64,000 bases of DNA from Stappia sp. ES.058 (GCF_900105595.1 NZ_LT629784.1:2418001-2482000), one strand, 5' to 3'; counted from the first letter of the stretch, positions 40,568 through 50,444 are shown. Program-made: numbers and translations. The notes: generated by a model not told the origin, from the sequence alone.

Positions 40568-41680
40568 CTAGGGAATCGCCGAAAGAAGCAGGAAGACGGC
40601 GAAAATGCTGAGGTGAACGGCACCTTGCAGGATCGTCGTGCGCCCGGTGCCCAGCGTCAGGGTGCTGACGAAGAGGGTGAGAACCAGAAGCACCAGGTCT
40701 TCCGGTACGAGGCCGATGACGAGCGGCTTGCCCATGAACACGGAGACCGCCGCGACCACCGGGATGGTCAGGCCGATGCTGGCCAGAGCCGAGCCAAGCA
40801 CCAGGTTCACGCTGTTCTGCAACTGGTTGTGGACGGCCGCCCGAACGGATGCGATGCCTTCCGGCAACAGCACGACGGCAGCGATCGCCACACCCACCAC
40901 GGCCTGCGGCAATCCCGCATAGGCAACCGCCGTATCGAGCGGATGGGACAGGATCTTGGCAAGCAGGATCACGATCAGAAGGGCAAGCGGCAGCAGGAAC
41001 ACGCTGGCGAGCGTCACCTTGCCCGACGGCATTTCCTGCGGCGCCTCATGCAGGGCCTCGCCCTCCTTCACCCGGACCGCCTCCAGGAAGTAGTCGCGAT
41101 GCCGCACCGTCTGGACAAAAACGAACGTGCCGTAGAGGCCGAGCGACACCACGCCGATCACCACAAGCTGAAGGATGGAGAACTGCCCGTCGCCCCCCGC
41201 CATCACGAAATTCGGCAGCACGAAGGAAACGGTTGCAAGGGTGCCGAGGACGGCCAGCGAGGCGGAGGCGGCATTGAGCTGGAAGGATTGCTCGTGATGG
41301 CGCTGGCCGCCGAGCACGAGACAGAAACCGATCACCCCGTTGAGCACGATCATGATGGCGGAAAACACCGTGTCACGCGCCACCTCCTCGTTGCCCTCCG
41401 CGCCCGAAAGCATGATCGACACGATAAGCGCCACCTCGATCACCGTGACGCAGACCGCAAGGATGATCGAACCGTAGGGTTCTCCGACCCGCGCCGCCAG
41501 CACCTCGGCGTGATGCACGGACGCAAACACCGCGCCGCCAAGCAGCAGCGTAACGAGCCCGAGGACGGCGACAGATGTTTCCGGCAGCACATCGGTCATG
41601 ACGAGCACAAGGGCGAGAGCGGCGATCACTGGCACAAGCCAGGACCAATGCGGAATGGAGCCATGGCTCGCGTGTGACAT
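40568..41680 (-). CDS. chaA: Calcium/proton antiporter, ChaA type
   Basis: 370 residues with about 11 membrane helices. Both alpha-repeat motifs of the Ca2+/cation exchangers are visible: GNEEVARDTVFSAIMIVLNG in the first half and LPEGIASVRAAVHNQLQNS, LVLGSALASIGLTIP in the second. Start ATG 41680 follows GGGGGA. It converges with the CoA-ester lyase gene (13 bp apart) and is not linked to other transport genes. Substrate could be Ca2+, Na+ or K+. Confidence 0.88.
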   Translation of the reverse strand: MSHASHGSIPHWSWLVPVIAALALVLVMTDVLPETSVAVLGLVTLLLGGAVFASVHHAEVLAARVGEPYGSIILAVCVTVIEVALIVSIMLSGAEGNEEVARDTVFSAIMIVLNGVIGFCLVLGGQRHHEQSFQLNAASASLAVLGTLATVSFVLPNFVMAGGDGQFSILQLVVIGVVSLGLYGTFVFVQTVRHRDYFLEAVRVKEGEALHEAPQEMPSGKVTLASVFLLPLALLIVILLAKILSHPLDTAVAYAGLPQAVVGVAIAAVVLLPEGIASVRAAVHNQLQNSVNLVLGSALASIGLTIPVVAAVSVFMGKPLVIGLVPEDLVLLVLTLFVSTLTLGTGRTTILQGAVHLSIFAVFLLLSAIP

Positions 41681-41803
41681 CGTATCCCCCCTGAAACAAC
41701 TGCGGTTCGCAGCGGTTGCCGCCGTTCCCGGCAACAACCGGTGTCTGTGCGCCCACCTGTTAGCAGGGAAAAACGACAGCCCGGTTAACGCCCCGATGCG
41801 ATC

Positions 41804-42412
41804 CTACGCGGACGGCCGCTTCATCTGGAACACGCTGTCGACGACCGCATAATCCAGATATCCCAGTCGGGACAAGGGACGCGCCAGCGTTACATCGAAC
41901 AGCCCGTCGACCAGAACGGAGCGGTCGATATGCACCGCGACCACTTCGCCGAGCACGATCCAGTTGTCGGCGGGTGTGCCGTCGAGCGCCACCGGCCGGA
42001 TGGTCTGCAGGTGCCGGCATTCGAAGGCGGCCTTTGCCTCTGCGACGCGCGGCGCGGACACAAGCTGCGACGGCACCGGGGTCAGGCCCGCCGGTTCGAA
42101 TTCCGAAACCCCGTGCGGCAGGGGCGCGGACGACGTGTTCATCGCGTCCTTCAGGTCCTCGGTCGCCAGATTGAAGACGAAATCCCCGCTCGCCTCGACG
42201 TTGGTCACCGTGTCCTTGAAGCCGTTGGAGGAGAAAAGCACCATCGGCGGTGTATCGCTCACCGCATTGAAGAAACTGTAGGGCGCGAGATTGGCCACGC
42301 CATCGCGTCCCATGGTCGAGATCCAGCCGATCGGACGCGGCGCGACAATCGCCTTGAACGGATTGTGCGGCAGGCCGTGCCCGTCGGCGATCGTGTAGGA
42401 ATAATGGCTCAT
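41804..42412 (-). CDS. Flavin reductase-like (FMN-binding split-barrel) protein
   Basis: 202 residues. The start MSHYSYTIADGHGLPHNPFK and the segment IVAPRPIGWISTMGRDG, NLAPYSFFNAVSDTPP mark the flavin reductase-like family, whose members reduce or bind FMN. The gene overlaps the nitroreductase stop by 4 bp (ATGA), so the two proteins are made together. They may form a flavin-dependent reduction pair; the substrate is unknown. Confidence 0.88.
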   Translation of the reverse strand: MSHYSYTIADGHGLPHNPFKAIVAPRPIGWISTMGRDGVANLAPYSFFNAVSDTPPMVLFSSNGFKDTVTNVEASGDFVFNLATEDLKDAMNTSSAPLPHGVSEFEPAGLTPVPSQLVSAPRVAEAKAAFECRHLQTIRPVALDGTPADNWIVLGEVVAVHIDRSVLVDGLFDVTLARPLSRLGYLDYAVVDSVFQMKRPSA

Positions 42413-42993
42413 TGGGGCGTCCACTCGCTGATCAGGGTTTCGACATCCGGGCGGGCGCGCTCGGCGGGAACCTGCGTCGGCGTTCCGATATGCACGAAGC
42501 CGGCGATGCGTTCGGCCTCGGCAAGCCCCAGCGTGGATCCCACCTGCTCGTCGAAGGCCATCCACTCCGTCAGCCACTGCGCGGCATAACCGCTGGCGTG
42601 GGCGGCATGGACGAGGTTCATGCACACCGCGCCGACGCACAGCTGCTGCTCCCACACCGGGATCTTGGGGTGGACGGCGGCACGGCTGACCACCGCAACC
42701 ACCAGCGGCGCGCGCGAAAACCGCGTCGCCTCCTGCTCGCGGCGGGTGTCGTCAAGGCTCTCGCCGCGCCCTTCGAGCAGGTCGACCAGCTTGGCGCCCA
42801 GCGCGTGGCGGGCATCGCCGCGCAGCAGGATGAAACGCCACGGCACAAGCTTGCCATGATCCGGCACACGCGATGCCGCCTCCAGGATTTCCTGCAAGGC
42901 CGCGCCTTCAGGGGCCGGATCTGCCAGAGTTGCGGCCGGATGCGAACGGCGCTTGCGCAAGTGGCCAAGCACGTCGGATGGATCCATGTTCAT
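42409..42993 (-). CDS. Nitroreductase-family protein
   Basis: 194 residues. The FMN-binding nitroreductase fold is marked by RKRRSHPAATL near the N-terminus, SRVPDHGKLVPWRFILLRG and a C-terminal MAFDEQVGSTLGLAEAERIAGFVHIG. ATG 42993 follows AAGGAC; ATG 42987 is an alternative. It may act on quinones or nitro compounds with NAD(P)H. It is translationally coupled to the downstream flavin reductase-like gene. Confidence 0.88.
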   Translation of the reverse strand: MNMDPSDVLGHLRKRRSHPAATLADPAPEGAALQEILEAASRVPDHGKLVPWRFILLRGDARHALGAKLVDLLEGRGESLDDTRREQEATRFSRAPLVVAVVSRAAVHPKIPVWEQQLCVGAVCMNLVHAAHASGYAAQWLTEWMAFDEQVGSTLGLAEAERIAGFVHIGTPTQVPAERARPDVETLISEWTPQ

Positions 42994-43235
42994 AACTGTC
43001 CTTCTTGGCACAATGTTCGAAAGCGGACGGGGACCGTCGCCACGCTCCGCTTGGATAAAGCGAAGGGAAGACCCGCCCATGAGTTAGCCGCCTTTTGGCC
43101 GCTGTCAATTGTCGCGACGGCCCGAAAGGAAATCGCAAACGACCGTGATGTTCGAACCGACTTGAAATCGCCCCAGTTTTGGGGAAGGAACGACATCGTC
43201 AGACATTTTCGCCGGATCGGGACATATCGAAACCC

Positions 43236-44276
43236 ATGCACGTCTTGTTGAAACACCTCGCGGGCATCGTTGTCGTCGCATTCCTCGGCTCGACAGCGCT
43301 TGCCCAGGATGTGGCCGTGCCGGTTCCCAAGCCCGACGATCTGGGCGCCTCGAACGAGTCCGACCAGAATCCGGCATCAAGCGACGAGTTGCCTCCGCTG
43401 GATGGACTCGCAGGCTCCGGCGCGATCCAGGGCTCGATCGCGCCCGCCGTCCCCTACGCGCCGGCCCTCACACCCGATACGGGCATGCCCGCGCCATCGG
43501 GCGTCAGCCCCGTCTATCTCGTTGCCCGCTTGAGCGAGGACGGACCGTCGCTGAGCCGGGGCGTTTCCTGGCGGGTCTATGCCGATGCGCCGGGCGATGA
43601 CGGCAATCTGGAACTCGTCGCAACCGCAACCGGTGGCGATGCCGACTTTCGCCTGGAGCCCGGAACCTATCTGGTCCACACCGCCTTCGGCTATGCCGGA
43701 CGCACCAGCCGCGTCGCGGTGAACTCCGAGGTGACGAGCGAAACCGTCCTGCTCAACGCCGGTGGCATGAAACTCGATGCCCAGTTCAGCGGCCATCAAC
43801 CGATTCTGACCGGGCAGGTCCGCTTCGACGTCTATGAACGCGAGTTCAACAATCGGGGCGAACGCAAACTGGTCGCCGGCAACATCGCGCCCGCCGAGGT
43901 CGTTCGCCTCAACGCGGACACCTACCACGTCGTCAGTCGCTACGGCGGCGTCAACGCGGTCGTGCGGGCGGACATTCACGTCGAACCCGGAAAGCTCACG
44001 GAGGCGACCGTCTATCACAATGCCGCCCGTGTGACGCTCAAGCTGGTCAACCAGCGCGGCGGAGAAGCGCTTGCCAACACCGCCTGGAGCGTGCTCACGC
44101 CCGGCGGCGACGTGGTCGCGGAAGGCAATGGCGCCTTTCCGGCCTTCACCCTCGCATCCGGCGAATACCAGGTGATCGCGCGCAATGCCGACAAGCTCTA
44201 TTCGCGCAACTTCATGGTCAAGACCGCCGAACACGGCGAGGTCGAGGTGCTGACCAGCAGCGTCCTGGAGAACTGA
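43236..44276 (+). CDS. Secreted protein with three beta-sandwich-like repeats
   Basis: 346 residues with a clear signal peptide (LLKHLAGIVVVAFLGSTALAQ). After a Pro/Asp-rich linker (residues about 25-85) come three similar segments of roughly 85 residues. Each has an aromatic-rich strand (SWRVY, RFDVY, AWSVL), a turn, then a GTYLVHTAFGYAG, DTYHVVSRYGGVN or GEYQVIARNADKL motif and a closing RVAV/DIHV/NFMV strand. The pattern resembles PEGA or carboxypeptidase-regulatory-like domains. No catalytic motif. A periplasmic binding or scaffold role is a guess. I do not recognise a named family. Confidence 0.75.
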   Translation: MHVLLKHLAGIVVVAFLGSTALAQDVAVPVPKPDDLGASNESDQNPASSDELPPLDGLAGSGAIQGSIAPAVPYAPALTPDTGMPAPSGVSPVYLVARLSEDGPSLSRGVSWRVYADAPGDDGNLELVATATGGDADFRLEPGTYLVHTAFGYAGRTSRVAVNSEVTSETVLLNAGGMKLDAQFSGHQPILTGQVRFDVYEREFNNRGERKLVAGNIAPAEVVRLNADTYHVVSRYGGVNAVVRADIHVEPGKLTEATVYHNAARVTLKLVNQRGGEALANTAWSVLTPGGDVVAEGNGAFPAFTLASGEYQVIARNADKLYSRNFMVKTAEHGEVEVLTSSVLEN

Positions 44277-44279
44277 CGG

Positions 44280-45134
44280 CTACCGCCCGCGACGCCGGCG
44301 ACCGTCCTTTGTGTCCGTTTCCACCGGAGCCAGAGCGAGCACGCACTCATGCAGGTGCGCGATCATCGCACGCTGGTCGCCGAAGGCCGCAAGCGCCTCG
44401 AAGGGGATCGGCGCTCCGATGCGCACCGAAAGATCCCGTCCCATCAGCCGGCGGAACTCGCGGATATACATCGAAAGCCTCAGCGTCAGCGAATATCGCG
44501 AGACGATGTGGAACAGCGGCGAGTTCTGCCCCTCGAAATGCAGCGGCAGGACAGTGGCCTGCGAGGCCCGGATCATCTTCGCGGTAAAGGTCTTCCAAGG
44601 AAGCTCGCGCGCGCGTCCGAACGGGCGATCCGCCGTGGCAACGCCTCCGCCCGGAAACACGATGATGGTCACCCCCTCCCGCAACAGCCGGAGCGCCTCC
44701 TGGCGCGTCTTCATGTTGGTGCGCAGCGCGGCCTCGGTTTCCTCGAAATCGATCGGCAGGGCGTAGGGTCGGATTTCCGGCGCCTTGAGCAGTTCGTTGT
44801 TGATCAGGATGCGGTAGGGCCGGTTCAGCCTTTCGGCAAGCGACAACACGGCAAGACCGTCGCTCAGCCCGTAAGGGTGGTTGGCGATCATCACCAGCGG
44901 ACCGTCGGGAACCGCTTCCGGCGGCCAGCTGCCTTGCGCCACGACCACGTTCACGCCGACCAGCGATAAAAGATCGCTCCACTTGTGGGCGGAGGATGCG
45001 GCGATGGCATCGCGCCAATGGCGATAGTAGCCAAGCAGATGGGACCGGCCGGACAGCGTTTCGATCGCGCGGATCAAACTGCGCTTGACCCAGGGATGCT
45101 CCGGATTTGCGTAGCTGAGTTCGGTATCGGTCAC
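44280..45134 (-). CDS. PlsC-like acyltransferase (hemolysin-type HPxGxxDG motif)
   Basis: 284 residues with a GTG start at 45134 preceded by GGGGA. The acyltransferase block I motif is ANHPYGLSDGL (His followed after five residues by Asp), the variant seen in ornithine-lipid and hemolysin-related acyltransferases, and block III is VIVFPGGGVATADRPFGR-like (IIVFPGGGVATA). It probably transfers an acyl chain to a lipid at the inner membrane. It converges on the secreted repeat protein (3 bp apart). The acceptor is not known. Confidence 0.82.
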   Translation of the reverse strand: MTDTELSYANPEHPWVKRSLIRAIETLSGRSHLLGYYRHWRDAIAASSAHKWSDLLSLVGVNVVVAQGSWPPEAVPDGPLVMIANHPYGLSDGLAVLSLAERLNRPYRILINNELLKAPEIRPYALPIDFEETEAALRTNMKTRQEALRLLREGVTIIVFPGGGVATADRPFGRARELPWKTFTAKMIRASQATVLPLHFEGQNSPLFHIVSRYSLTLRLSMYIREFRRLMGRDLSVRIGAPIPFEALAAFGDQRAMIAHLHECVLALAPVETDTKDGRRRRGR

Positions 45135-45174
45135 CTTCGTCCCCTGACAGCACCGTGCCGATGACCCGTCGGCC

Positions 45175-45207
45175 AAAAAAAGACCGGACGCGCAGCGCGC
45201 GCCCGGT
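45175..45207 (-). terminator. Rho-independent terminator after thrS
   Basis: accggacgcgc (45183-45193) pairs with gcgcgcccggt (45197-45207) with one wobble mismatch and a 3-base loop. On the minus strand it ends in TTTTTTT. It starts 60 bases after the thrS stop. Confidence 0.8.
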
Positions 45208-45266
45208 TTGCGTTTCTACACGATCGCATGTGACGGTTTCGCGACGGCCCCGTCACCCTGAGCGGG

Positions 45267-47228
45267 TCAGTCCGCTTCCCGGCGCAGGTCCGGGGCAATC
45301 GCCTCGTCGGCGAGCGACGACACCGCCTCGTCGAGACCCATCGGCGTCTGGTGCTTGGAGCCGAGACGGCGGATGTTCACCGTGCGCTCCTCCGCCTCGC
45401 GCTTGCCGCAGACCACGATCACCGGCGTCTTGGCGAGCGAGTGTTCGCGGACCTTGTAGTTGATCTTCTCGTTGCGGAGATCGATCTCGGCGCGCAGCCC
45501 CGCCTTCTTCAGTGCCGCCAGCACCTCGCGGGCATAGTCGTCGGCGTCCGAGGTGATCGTTGTGACGACCACCTGCTGCGGCGCAAGCCACAGCGGGAAG
45601 TGACCGGCGAAGTTCTCGATGAGAATGCCGAGAAAGCGCTCCATCGATCCGCAGATCGCACGGTGCACCATCACCGGGGTCTTCTTCTCGCCGTTGGCGT
45701 CGACATAGAAGGCGCCGAAGCGCTCCGGCAGGGTGAAGTCGACCTGCGTCGTGCCGCATTGCCATTCGCGGCCGATGGCGTCGCGCAGCGTGTATTCGAA
45801 TTTCGGTCCGTAGAAGGCACCCTCGCCTTCCAGGATCCCTGTCTTGATGCGACCGCCCGACTGCGCCTCGATAGTCTTCAGGACCTCGCCCATTATCTCC
45901 TCGGCGTGATCCCAGGAGGCATCGGAGCCGACCCGCTTTTCCGGGCGGGTGGAGAGCTTGACGACGATCTCGTCGAAGCCGAAGTCGGAATAGGTCGACA
46001 GGATCAGGTCGTTGATCTTCAGGCATTCCTCGGCAAGCTGGGCCTCGGTGCAGAAGACATGGGCGTCGTCCTGGGTGAAGCCGCGCACGCGCATCAGCCC
46101 GTGCATGGCGCCGGACGGCTCGTAGCGGTGCACGGCACCGAACTCGGCCAGCCGCAGCGGCAGGTCGCGGTAGCTCTTCAGCCCGTGCTTGAAGATCTGC
46201 ACGTGACCCGGGCAGTTCATCGGCTTCAGCGCGAAGAGCCGCGTGTCCTCGGCTTCCGGGTCGGCGCATTGCACGGAGAACATGTTCTCCTTGTACCAGC
46301 CCCAGTGACCGGAGGTCTCCCACAGCGAGGTGTCGAGGATCTGCGGCGCGTTGACCTCGTCGTAATCCTCGTCGAGACGGCGGCGCATATAGGACACGAG
46401 GCTCTGGAACAGGCTCCAGCCCTTGGCGTGCCAGAAGACGACGCCCGGTCCCTCTTCCTGGAAATGGAACAGGTCCATCTCGCGGCCGAGCTTGCGGTGG
46501 TCGCGCTTCTCCGCCTCCTCCAGCATGTGGAGATAGGCTTTCAGCTCGGCGTCATTCGCCCAGGCGGTGCCGTAGATGCGGGTCAGCATCTCGTTGTCGC
46601 TGTCGCCGCGCCAATAGGCGCCGGCGACCTTCATCAGCTTGAAGGCATCGCCGACCTGTTTGGTCGAGGCCATATGCGGACCGCGGCACAGGTCGAGCCA
46701 GTCGCCCTGCTTGTAGATCTTGACGTCCTCGCCTTCGGGAATCGCGTCGAGCAGTTCCACCTTGTAGGTCTCGCCCTTGGCGAGAAAATGCCGCTTGGCT
46801 TCCTCGCGCGACCACACTTCCTTGCTGAAGGCGTCGCCGCGCTGGATGATCTCGCGCATCTTCTTTTCGATGACCGGAAGGTCCTCGGGGGTGAAGGGTT
46901 CGTCGCGCTTGAAGTCGTAATAAAAGCCGTTCTCGATCACCGGACCGATGGTGACCTGCGTTCCCGGCCATAGCTCCTGAACGGCTTCCGCCATCACATG
47001 GGCCGCGTCGTGGCGGATCAGCTCCAGCGCGCGCGGATCGTCGCGCGTGACGATTTCCAGCTTCGCATCGCGGCGGATCGGCTCCGACAGGTCGGCAAGC
47101 GCCCCGTCGATGGCCACCGCAACCGCCTTCTTGGCGAGCGACTTGGAAATGCCGGTTGCGATCTCGGCGCCGGTGATGCCGGGTTCGAACGCGCGAACGG
47201 AATTGTCGGGAAAGGTCAGATCGATCAT
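45267..47228 (-). CDS. thrS: Threonyl-tRNA synthetase
   Basis: 653 residues, class II synthetase. Domain order: TGS (1-62), editing domain with the [17 protein letters not shown] motif near 73-89 and the second zinc-like editing site, class II core with motif 2 ([20 protein letters not shown]) and motif 3 ([16 protein letters not shown]), then the C-terminal anticodon-binding domain ([16 protein letters not shown]). GGAGAG precedes the start. No T-box-like leader is apparent in the 186-bp upstream gap. Confidence 0.97.
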   Translation of the reverse strand: MIDLTFPDNSVRAFEPGITGAEIATGISKSLAKKAVAVAIDGALADLSEPIRRDAKLEIVTRDDPRALELIRHDAAHVMAEAVQELWPGTQVTIGPVIENGFYYDFKRDEPFTPEDLPVIEKKMREIIQRGDAFSKEVWSREEAKRHFLAKGETYKVELLDAIPEGEDVKIYKQGDWLDLCRGPHMASTKQVGDAFKLMKVAGAYWRGDSDNEMLTRIYGTAWANDAELKAYLHMLEEAEKRDHRKLGREMDLFHFQEEGPGVVFWHAKGWSLFQSLVSYMRRRLDEDYDEVNAPQILDTSLWETSGHWGWYKENMFSVQCADPEAEDTRLFALKPMNCPGHVQIFKHGLKSYRDLPLRLAEFGAVHRYEPSGAMHGLMRVRGFTQDDAHVFCTEAQLAEECLKINDLILSTYSDFGFDEIVVKLSTRPEKRVGSDASWDHAEEIMGEVLKTIEAQSGGRIKTGILEGEGAFYGPKFEYTLRDAIGREWQCGTTQVDFTLPERFGAFYVDANGEKKTPVMVHRAICGSMERFLGILIENFAGHFPLWLAPQQVVVTTITSDADDYAREVLAALKKAGLRAEIDLRNEKINYKVREHSLAKTPVIVVCGKREAEERTVNIRRLGSKHQTPMGLDEAVSSLADEAIAPDLRREAD

Positions 47229-47414
47229 GTGTCTCTCCAGGGCTCACTCCTGCAAACGCGGCAGGTAAGCATGGGCTTCAGGGGCTGTGGCGCCCCCGTT
47301 TTCTGTCTAACCGGCGTCGGTCGCGCAGGGTCGCGCAAGCGCCGGCGCGCCCCTGATATGGGATTTGAACGGTTGGAGCAACCGTGAGCCGGACGAGAGC
47401 GCGCGCAGGCGCTC

Positions 47415-48875
47415 TCACCGCGCCTCGATGCGACGCACGAACCAGCGCACCAGCCGCTCCCAGACAACGTCCTTTTCCGCTGAATCCTCGACGCCGTGAT
47501 CGAGGTTGGGATTGTCGTTGACCTCGATCACCACCACCCGCTCGCCGAAGGATTTGAGGTCGACGCCATAGAAGCCGTCGCCGATGAGGCGCGCGGCGCG
47601 CACCGCCGTCTCCACCACCGCCGGCGGCGTTTCGGCGAGCGACACGGAGCGAAAGCTCCCCTCCTTGGCCTGCTTGCCGTCCTCGTGCTTGACGATCTGC
47701 CAGTGCTTCTTGGCCATCAGATACTGCACGGAAAAAAGCGGCTCGCCGTCGAGCACGCCGATGCGCCAGTCGAATTCCGTCGGGCAGTATTCCTGCGCCA
47801 GGATGATGTCGCTGTCCTCGAGCAGAAGTCTCAGCTTTTCCGCGATCTCCGCTTCGCCCACGACCCGGAAGACGCCCCGGCTGAACGACCCGTCCGGGAT
47901 CTTCAACACCACCGGCGAGCCGAGCCGCTCTTCAAGCCCCGCCGCCTCCTTGACGCTGGAAAGGATCGCCGTGCGCGGCACCGGCACGCCGTGCGTTTCC
48001 ATCAGTTCGGCCAGATAGACCTTGTTGGTGCAGCGGATCATCGAGACCGGATCGTCGATCACCGGCATGCGCTCCTGCGTCGCGCGGCGGGCGAAGCGGT
48101 AGGTGTGGTTGTCGATGTTCGTCGTCTCGCGGATGAACAGCGCATCGTATTGCGCCAGCCGGTCGAGGTCGCCCTTGCCGATGGGCACGATCTCGACGCC
48201 CTGACGGGCGGCGACCTTGGCCATGTGACGCAGCGACGCCTGGCTGGAGGGCGGCAGCTCTTCCTTCGGATCGGACAGGACGGCAAGCGAATGTTTCATC
48301 GGCACGCGCTGCTTCGGCGCGCGCCAGACGCGATGCGTGTAGCGCTCCAGGCTTTGCATCATGAAGGCCCGGCGGTCGGCATCGAGATCCGAGATCGGCA
48401 CGGTGCGGATCCGGCCGATCGCCGACCAGTCGCCGGACGTGCGCGTCACCTCCAGGATCGGCGCACGGTACCAGTCGAACAGCAGCCGCGCGAAGGGCTC
48501 CAGCGCGGCCACGCCGGTGTGTCCCAGGCACACGAGGATGCGCTCGCCGACGACGCTCTTGTCTGCCTTGGCAAGACAGCGGTTGAGGCTGTCCTCAAGC
48601 TCGGGAAGCGCATGGCGATACAGCCCCTTGCGCGACAGTTCGATCATCGTCTCGACATTCGGCAGCACGCGGTGCTGGCGCGCTTCCGCCAGCAGCGAGG
48701 CATAATAGCCCGCGCCCTGATAGGCGTAGGAGCGCGACAGGTTGATGATATTGGGATGCGTGCCGGTGAAGAGCTTCGGCCGCATCAGGTAGTCGCGCAC
48801 GCTCATCACCTTGTGCGGCGTGTCGGCGTTGGAGACATCCTTGGGATTGTCGACGAGTACGACCCAGGTCGCCAT
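47415..48875 (-). CDS. RimK-like ATP-grasp ligase with N-terminal RLAN domain
   Basis: 486 residues. The N-terminal half (residues 1-190) matches the RLAN domain (RimK-like ATP-grasp N-terminal; VVLVDNPKDVSNADTPHKVM, NLSRSYAYQGAGYYASLLAE). The C-terminal half is an ATP-grasp fold: KVYLAELMETHGVPVPRT (286-302), the ATP-binding Lys region PVVLKIPDGSFSRGVF (321-336), QEYCPTEFDWRIGVLDG, and Mg ligands D439, E451 and N453 in FYGVDLKSF and VIEVNDNPNLDHG. Such enzymes join amino acids or peptides to a carboxylate. It starts 5 bp after the GNAT/C39 gene and its ribosome-binding site lies inside that gene, so the pair is coupled. Function not established; RLAN proteins were predicted by comparative genomics to act in peptide modification. 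Confidence 0.88.
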   Translation of the reverse strand: MATWVVLVDNPKDVSNADTPHKVMSVRDYLMRPKLFTGTHPNIINLSRSYAYQGAGYYASLLAEARQHRVLPNVETMIELSRKGLYRHALPELEDSLNRCLAKADKSVVGERILVCLGHTGVAALEPFARLLFDWYRAPILEVTRTSGDWSAIGRIRTVPISDLDADRRAFMMQSLERYTHRVWRAPKQRVPMKHSLAVLSDPKEELPPSSQASLRHMAKVAARQGVEIVPIGKGDLDRLAQYDALFIRETTNIDNHTYRFARRATQERMPVIDDPVSMIRCTNKVYLAELMETHGVPVPRTAILSSVKEAAGLEERLGSPVVLKIPDGSFSRGVFRVVGEAEIAEKLRLLLEDSDIILAQEYCPTEFDWRIGVLDGEPLFSVQYLMAKKHWQIVKHEDGKQAKEGSFRSVSLAETPPAVVETAVRAARLIGDGFYGVDLKSFGERVVVIEVNDNPNLDHGVEDSAEKDVVWERLVRWFVRRIEAR

Positions 48876-48880
48876 GGGGT

Positions 48881-49996
48881 CTAGGCCTTCTTCAGGAGGA
48901 TCTGCGCGCGAACCGGCGGTTTGCCCCAGCGTGCCATGCGATCGAATTCCGCGAACGGGATCGGCAGGTTGGCGGCGTCCTGCGGCGTTTCATAACCTTC
49001 GTAGCCGAGCCAGGGGTCGTGAATGAACACATGGCGCGCATCCTGCCCCTGAACCAGCACCCAATGCGGGCCGCGCCGCCCCTGCATGCGGTATTCGGAA
49101 ATCAGCACGATGGCCAAGGCGCCGCCAGCCACCTCTGCGGCGAGCGCGGCGGCGGTGAGCGGCGCGCCGGAACTGTCGATCCCCATCGCCGCCGCCTCGG
49201 CACGGTAGTCGTCCTGCACGGTCTCCATCACCCGGCGCTTGTCCGGATCGCGCACCGACGACAGGAACAGATGTCCGCCCGGCGCAAGCCGCACCTCGGC
49301 CCGAAGACCGCGATGCGCGGCGGCGACCGCCATGCCGAAGGGACCGCAGCCGCCGTGACCCGAGGCCAGATAGATCGTCGTCGTCTCCCGCCAGAGCCGC
49401 AGTTCCAGCCGCTCGTCCATCGCCGCTACCGCGCCGAAGTGCTTCAGCGCCATCATCAGGCAGGAAGGCCCGCAGGTAAAATCCGACGTCTGCGAGAAAT
49501 AGGGCACGGCGGACGGTGGCGCCGCCTCGTCGTGCAGCAGCTTTTCCATGCGGATCGCCGCGGCGCCGTCCTCGTAGTAGGCCGCGACCCGCCCGTGCCG
49601 CCGGTAGCCGGCCCGCTCGTAGAGTGCGCGCGCGGCTGCATTGTCCTCGCGCACCTCGAGCCGCAACAGGATGCGCTCGCGCGCAAAGGCATCCGCCTCG
49701 GCAGCGGCCAGCAGGCGGCGCGACAGCCCGGTCCCGCGCGCGCCGGGATCGACGGCGAGGGAATACAATCGTGCCATTGCCGTGCCGGAGCGAAACAGCA
49801 GCAGCGCATACCCAAGGCACCGGCCCTGCACCTCTGCCAGAAGACAGGATACACCGGCACTTTCCAGAAACCGGCGAAAGCTGCGACGGGAGATGCGATC
49901 GCCGGAAAAGCATGCGTTTTCAAGGCGCAGAAGCTCGGGCAGGTCGCTTGTCCGGGCCAGGCGTATGTCGGGGTCCGGAGAGGTGCTGGACAACAT
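48881..49996 (-). CDS. GNAT acetyltransferase fused to a C39-like cysteine peptidase
   Basis: 371 residues in two domains. Residues 10-152 are a RimI-like GNAT acetyltransferase (acetyl-CoA loop DPGARGTGLSRRL, 83-95; LEVREDNAAARALYERAGYR). Residues 163-371 are a C39-type papain-like peptidase with a full set of candidates: Q169, catalytic C175 in SDFTCGPSCLMMAL, H311 in GPHWVLVQGQ and D327 in IHDPWLGYEG. There is no signal peptide or membrane segment, unlike bacteriocin exporters, so it is cytoplasmic. It forms an operon with the downstream RimK-like ligase. Substrates unknown. Confidence 0.88.
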   Translation of the reverse strand: MLSSTSPDPDIRLARTSDLPELLRLENACFSGDRISRRSFRRFLESAGVSCLLAEVQGRCLGYALLLFRSGTAMARLYSLAVDPGARGTGLSRRLLAAAEADAFARERILLRLEVREDNAAARALYERAGYRRHGRVAAYYEDGAAAIRMEKLLHDEAAPPSAVPYFSQTSDFTCGPSCLMMALKHFGAVAAMDERLELRLWRETTTIYLASGHGGCGPFGMAVAAAHRGLRAEVRLAPGGHLFLSSVRDPDKRRVMETVQDDYRAEAAAMGIDSSGAPLTAAALAAEVAGGALAIVLISEYRMQGRRGPHWVLVQGQDARHVFIHDPWLGYEGYETPQDAANLPIPFAEFDRMARWGKPPVRAQILLKKA

Positions 49997-50099
49997 TGAG
50001 GACCGTCCGAACGGGAAATGAATTCATCATCGCATTAATAGGATAACGCCCCGGCGTCTCGCGTGCGAATTGCATGCCGCGCCAAGAAAATGCATGGCT

Positions 50100-50444
50100 T
50101 CAGTCAAGCCGCGTCGAAGGATCGATATGATCGCTTCGCCAGCGGCCGAACCGCCAGGGCCGGAAGCGGAACGCCCGGTGGTCGCATGTCTCAGGCACGG
50201 GATCGAAGCCGCTGCCGCCGCCCGGTCGACAGCGCTGCAGCCGCGCAAGACCGATCCAGACCCCGGCCCACAGACCATGCTGGCGAATGGCATCGGAAGT
50301 GTATTCCGAACAAGTCGGCGCATAGCGGCACGAGCGACCGATGAAGGCAGACAGGGTCAGTTGATAGACACGGATCAGCCCGATCGCGACACGCGCGACG
50401 GGGCCGGTCCTGCCAGCGGGTTCGTGCGAGGTCGAAGGGCACAT
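50100..50444 (-). CDS. yidD: Membrane protein insertion efficiency factor YidD
   Basis: 114 residues. The YidD signature is complete: GLIRVYQLTLSAFIGRSCRY, PTCSEYTSDAIRQHG, GLARLQRCRPGGGSGFDPVP, including the three conserved cysteines. It is thought to help YidC insert proteins into the inner membrane. The C-terminal tail (RFRPWRFGRWRSDHIDPST) is longer than in enterobacteria. ATG 50444 overlaps no other gene and lies 53 bp after the NifU-like gene. Confidence 0.9.
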   Translation of the reverse strand: MCPSTSHEPAGRTGPVARVAIGLIRVYQLTLSAFIGRSCRYAPTCSEYTSDAIRQHGLWAGVWIGLARLQRCRPGGGSGFDPVPETCDHRAFRFRPWRFGRWRSDHIDPSTRLD

